This document shows, piece after piece, positions 4,681 through 7,062 of a stretch of 7,062 nt of DNA. The translations under genes were made by a program, and so were the position numbers. The notes below the pieces were generated by a model that made no database searches, was not told where the DNA came from, and was given only the letters and a program-made list of their open reading frames with translations. The DNA is from Lachnospiraceae bacterium UBA3692 (GTDB lineage: Bacteria; Bacillota; Clostridia; Lachnospirales; Lachnospiraceae), in assembly GCA_002372815.1 (NCBI GenBank), contig DFIR01000060.1:1-7062 (forward strand), written 5' to 3'. Each line of letters begins with the position of its first letter. The stretch's first letter is position 1.

Positions 4681-6576
4681 TCAAGCCGCATCCTTCTTCA
4701 GCAGCGAGAGCATCAGTGCGCCGACGGCTGTGCCGACGACGAGGGCTACTACGTAGCCGAGCGGATTGCCGACCACCGGGAAGACGAAGATGCCGCCGTG
4801 CGGTGCGCGGAGCGTGCAGCCCAGGAGTTCGGACACGATGCCGCCTGCGGCAGAGCCGATCACGCAGGACGGGATGACGCGCGCGGGGTCAGCCGCTGCG
4901 TACGGGATCGCACCTTCCGTGATGAAGGCGAGGCCCATGATGAAGTTCACGGGGCCGCTCTCGCGCTCGGTCTTCGTCCATTTCTTCTTGGAGATGAGCG
5001 TGGAGAGAGCGATGGCGCAAGGCGGGATCATACCGCCGATCATGACGGCCGCCATGATGTCGAAGTTGCCGGCTGCGATCGCTGCCGTGCCGAAGAGGTA
5101 GGAGGCCTTGTTGAAGGGGCCGCCCATGTCAATGGCCATCATGCCTGCGACGATCGCGCCGAGAAGCAGTTTGGAGGTGCCCTGCATGCTCGCAAGTCCG
5201 CTGTTCAGGGCGGTGTTGATCGTGCCGACGACCGGCTCGACCGCGAACAGCATGATCAGGCCCTCAAAGAGGATACCGAACAGAGGGAAGATCAGGACCG
5301 GTGCGATCTTCTCGAGCACGTCCGGCAGCTTGTCGGTCACTTTCGTGAGCAGCTTGATGAGGTAGCCTGCCAGGAAGCCTGCCACCAATGCGCCGAGGAA
5401 GCCCGACTTGCCGTTTGCGGCGACCATGCCGCCGACGAAACCGACGGCCAGCGCAGGTCTGTCACCGATCGCCTCCGCGATGAAACCCGCGAGGACCGGC
5501 AGCATGAAGCCGAAGGCGAGTCCGCCGATATTTTTCAGTGTTGCGGCCACCGGCGTGTAGGAGCCGAAGTTGCCGTCCTGCGGTGCGCCCGCGAAGCCGT
5601 CGACCAGGAAGGCGAGGGCGATCAGGATACCGCCGCCGACCACGAACGGGAGCATGTGTGAGACGCCATTCATCAGGTGCATGTAGGCCTGATGTCCGAG
5701 AGAATCATTGCCTGTGGCGACCGGCGCGCTCTCCGCGCCTCCGCCGCCCTGGAAGACCGGCGCGTCGCCTGCGAGGATCCGGCTGACCAGCTCGTCCGCC
5801 TTGGAGATGCCGTCGGAGACCTGGCACTGGATGACCTTCTTCCCGGCAAAGCGGTCCGTGGGGACCTTGGTGTCGACCGCGACGATGATGCCGTCCGCCT
5901 CGCGGATCTCCTGCGCTGTCAGGACGTTCTTCGCGCCCGAGGAGCCGCGGGTCTCGACTTTGACGCGGCATCCCGCCGCTTCCGCGGCTTTCTGGATCGC
6001 CTCCGCCGCCATATATGTGTGCGCGATGCCGGTGGGGCAGGCCGTGACGGCCAGGATCAGTCCGGCGCCGGCAGGTGCTTCCGCCGCAGGCGCGGCAGCA
6101 GATTCCTCTCCGGGCTCATCTTTTGCGTCATATCTGTCGCAGACCGCCAGGAACTCCTCCGGTGTCTGCGCAGCCTTCAGGCCCGCCACGAAATCTTCGT
6201 GCATGAGCAGGCGGGACAGCTTCGCCAGCACGTCCAGGTGGATGTTGTCCTTTGTATTCGGGGCGGCGATCAGGAAGAGCAGGTTCACGGGTTCGTCATC
6301 CAGCGCCTCGTACTCCACGCCGTCCGGGATGACCATCGCCGCAAGACCCGGTGCTCTGACCGCGTCACATTTCCCGTGCGGGATCGCGATGCCGTCGCCG
6401 ATTCCCGTCGTCCCCTCCGTCTCCCGGAAGAAGACCTGCTCTTTGTACGCCTTGGTGTCTGAAATATTGCCGGCCTTCTCCATCAGAGAGACAGCCATTT
6501 CCAGGCACTCGGTCTTATTAGCCGGAGCCGCGTGCAGGGAAATACTCTCCTTCTTGAGCAGATCAGTGATCCTCAT
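4681..6576 (-). CDS. fruA: PTS fructose transporter, enzyme IIABC
   Basis: A membrane permease of 631 residues that takes up fructose and phosphorylates it, normally at C1, with phosphate from PEP via HPr. EIIA spans residues about 1-150 with the phosphorylated His67 in GIAIPHGK. An Ala/Pro/Glu linker (about 152-170) leads to EIIB (about 173-270), whose phosphocysteine is Cys180 in VTACPTGIAHTYMAAE. A Gly-rich linker leads to EIIC (about 295-631), with multiple membrane segments and the family motif ITEGAIPYAAADP around Glu554. Length and domain order match Gram-positive FruA, and both phosphorylation sites are present. The start at 6576 is firm: AAAGGAGC ends 6 bases upstream. It has its own promoter and terminator, so it appears monocistronic; the usual partners fruR (repressor) and fruK (1-phosphofructokinase) are not adjacent. 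A related substrate such as mannose or 2-O-mannosylglycerate cannot be excluded, but fructose is most likely. Confidence 0.95.
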   Translation of the reverse strand: MRITDLLKKESISLHAAPANKTECLEMAVSLMEKAGNISDTKAYKEQVFFRETEGTTGIGDGIAIPHGKCDAVRAPGLAAMVIPDGVEYEALDDEPVNLLFLIAAPNTKDNIHLDVLAKLSRLLMHEDFVAGLKAAQTPEEFLAVCDRYDAKDEPGEESAAAPAAEAPAGAGLILAVTACPTGIAHTYMAAEAIQKAAEAAGCRVKVETRGSSGAKNVLTAQEIREADGIIVAVDTKVPTDRFAGKKVIQCQVSDGISKADELVSRILAGDAPVFQGGGGAESAPVATGNDSLGHQAYMHLMNGVSHMLPFVVGGGILIALAFLVDGFAGAPQDGNFGSYTPVAATLKNIGGLAFGFMLPVLAGFIAEAIGDRPALAVGFVGGMVAANGKSGFLGALVAGFLAGYLIKLLTKVTDKLPDVLEKIAPVLIFPLFGILFEGLIMLFAVEPVVGTINTALNSGLASMQGTSKLLLGAIVAGMMAIDMGGPFNKASYLFGTAAIAAGNFDIMAAVMIGGMIPPCAIALSTLISKKKWTKTERESGPVNFIMGLAFITEGAIPYAAADPARVIPSCVIGSAAGGIVSELLGCTLRAPHGGIFVFPVVGNPLGYVVALVVGTAVGALMLSLLKKDAA

Positions 6577-6582
6577 AGTGTT

Positions 6583-6590
6583 GCTCCTTT
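6583..6590 (-). promoter_or_regulatory. Ribosome binding site of fruA
   Basis: On the minus strand AAAGGAGC is followed by six bases and then the ATG at 6576. It is close to consensus and fixes the start. Confidence 0.85.
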
Positions 6591-6614
6591 CCGGAATTTA
6601 TAAAAATTTTACTC

Positions 6615-6647
6615 ATTCATTATTGAATATTTATGAACAATTGTCAA
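6615..6647 (-). promoter_or_regulatory. fruA promoter with overlapping dyads
   Basis: On the minus strand a perfect TTGACA (6642-6647), a 17-bp spacer and AATAAT (6619-6624, five of six) form a near-consensus housekeeping promoter about 40 bp upstream of the ribosome binding site. The palindrome ACAATTGT overlaps the end of the -35 box, and ATTCA-N4-TGAAT (6615-6628) spans the -10 box. Either could be a repressor site. No clear cre-type catabolite site was recognised. Confidence 0.75.
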
Positions 6648-6674
6648 TAAGAGAGGCGCCTTCTGGGCGCCTCT
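6648..6674 (-). terminator. Terminator of the barstar-like gene (possibly bidirectional)
   Basis: AGAGGCGCC (6652-6660) pairs with GGCGCCTCT (6666-6674), a perfect 9-bp stem with a 5-base loop. The minus-strand tail reads CTTATTG, moderately T-rich; the plus-strand tail reads TTGTGCTT. It lies 45 bp after the barstar stop and directly ahead of the fruA promoter, insulating fruA. Confidence 0.7.
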
Positions 6675-6718
6675 TTGTGCTTAATATACAATGTTCAGAA
6701 AAAATACGTGTCTCGCCG

Positions 6719-7033
6719 TCAGTCCGAGCGGCCGTGCAGCGTCTCCTCCTCGACGAAGATCAGACGCAGCGACGGGTTCTCCTCCTCCGCTGCCCTGCAG
6801 ACCCTCCGGAACGCGCGGAAGTACCCTTTCAGCGCCTCCTGCGCATCGCCGCAGCGGAAGAAACGGACCTCTCCAAGACGCCCCTGCACCGGATCCGTCA
6901 GGACATCGTACAGGGCGTCCAGGTTCCCGCCGTACCATTCCGGAAGCGGCAGCTGCTCCTTGAGCCGTCTGTGGAGGTCCCTGCGGGTGCGGATGCCCCC
7001 GAGGTCCACATTATAATTCTGCTGTTCCCGCAT
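6719..7033 (-). CDS. Barstar-family ribonuclease inhibitor-like protein
   Basis: A small cytoplasmic protein of 104 residues. The segment RRDLHRRLKEQLPLPEWYGGNLDALYDVLT (residues about 17-46) carries the barstar-family signature: a helix, then (L/P)P-(E/x)-(W/Y)-YGGNLDALYD, where in barstar the Asp of this helix plugs the active site of the extracellular-type ribonuclease barnase. The rest, ending RLIFVEEETLHGRSD, fits the family's last strand; length is close to the usual 90-100. The start at 7033 is chosen because AGGAG lies six bases upstream; a GTG at 7051 would add six residues but has its purine stretch too close. The role, inhibiting a barnase-like RNase during export or from an incoming toxin, is known for the family and inferred here. 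A partner ribonuclease may lie just beyond the right edge. Confidence 0.88.
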   Translation of the reverse strand: MREQQNYNVDLGGIRTRRDLHRRLKEQLPLPEWYGGNLDALYDVLTDPVQGRLGEVRFFRCGDAQEALKGYFRAFRRVCRAAEEENPSLRLIFVEEETLHGRSD

Positions 7034-7047
7034 CGCCTGCTCCTCTC

Positions 7048-7062
7048 TCACTCCTCCCCGTA
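7048..7062 (-). CDS. Possible C-terminal end of the gene upstream of barstar (partial)
   Basis: On the minus strand the edge reads TAC GGG GAG GAG TGA, so an upstream frame could end YGEE with its stop at 7048-7050, just 14 bp ahead of the barstar start. In many Bacillota the ribonuclease gene directly precedes barstar. Four codons cannot establish this. Confidence 0.15.
   Translation of the reverse strand, partial: YGEE

Noticed and set aside
4325..4756. Two short plus-strand frames across the 62-bp repeats (products rich in LSGCLS-type words).
   Set aside because: The period is not a multiple of three, so the frames shift between copies; no ribosome binding site is present and the stems explain the conservation better.
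4597..5661. A 354-codon plus-strand frame antisense to fruA.
   Set aside because: It is the mirror of fruA codon bias, His/Arg/Asp-rich without a recognisable domain, and fruA is unambiguous.
1158..6643. The 10-mer TGAACAATTG is shared between the yhfZ upstream region and the fruA promoter.
   Set aside because: Shared 10-mers are expected by chance in 7 kb, more so in AT-rich DNA; no wider similarity surrounds it.

Overview
The window looks like a chromosomal segment from a GC-rich member of the Bacillota (Firmicutes), probably a gut-type Clostridia or Erysipelotrichia. This rests on the gene set: a three-membrane-segment CpsA-type LCP wall-polymer ligase, a single-polypeptide fructose PTS enzyme II, a YhfZ-type regulator and a barstar-family protein. 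It also rests on AGGAG-like ribosome binding sites, consensus sigma-A-type promoter spacing, and AT-rich intergenic DNA between GC-rich genes. I cannot name the species.

Layout, left to right. At 1-28 on the minus strand the first nine codons of a possible next gene run off the edge. At 59-1012 (minus) is a YhfZ-family transcriptional regulator, with repeats and dyads in its AT-rich upstream DNA. At 1274-3517 (minus) is an LCP-family phosphotransferase with an unusual, roughly 270-residue, Arg/Ala/Gly/Thr-rich cytoplasmic tail; it is followed by a clear terminator (1180-1206). A 341-bp divergent intergenic stretch follows. Then comes a small unrecognised 80-residue gene on the plus strand (3859-4101), closed by a strong terminator (4114-4165).

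The most unusual part is 4163-4626. It is a tandem array with an exact 62-bp period, seven full copies and one partial. Each full copy is a nested imperfect palindrome built from two GACAGC and two GCTGTC hexamers. The terminator of the small gene lies in register just before the array and resembles its 3' half, so the array looks like a terminator hairpin that was duplicated in tandem. In copies 2-7 the four stem hexamers do not vary while the spacers and loops do. The apical loops carry either the self-complementary CAGCTG or, in copies 2 and 4, a mutually complementary pair (CATCTG and CAGATG).

Beyond the array, on the minus strand, is fruA (4681-6576). It encodes a complete EIIA-EIIB-EIIC fructose transporter with its own near-consensus promoter (6619-6647) and a strong terminator (4629-4657). 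No fruK or fruR is adjacent. At the right edge is a barstar-like ribonuclease inhibitor (6719-7033, minus) with its terminator. Its gene, and any partner ribonuclease, would continue past the right edge.

Apart from the possible yhfZ plus downstream pair, the genes look like separate transcription units and not one pathway: sugar uptake, wall-polymer attachment, a regulator and an RNase inhibitor.
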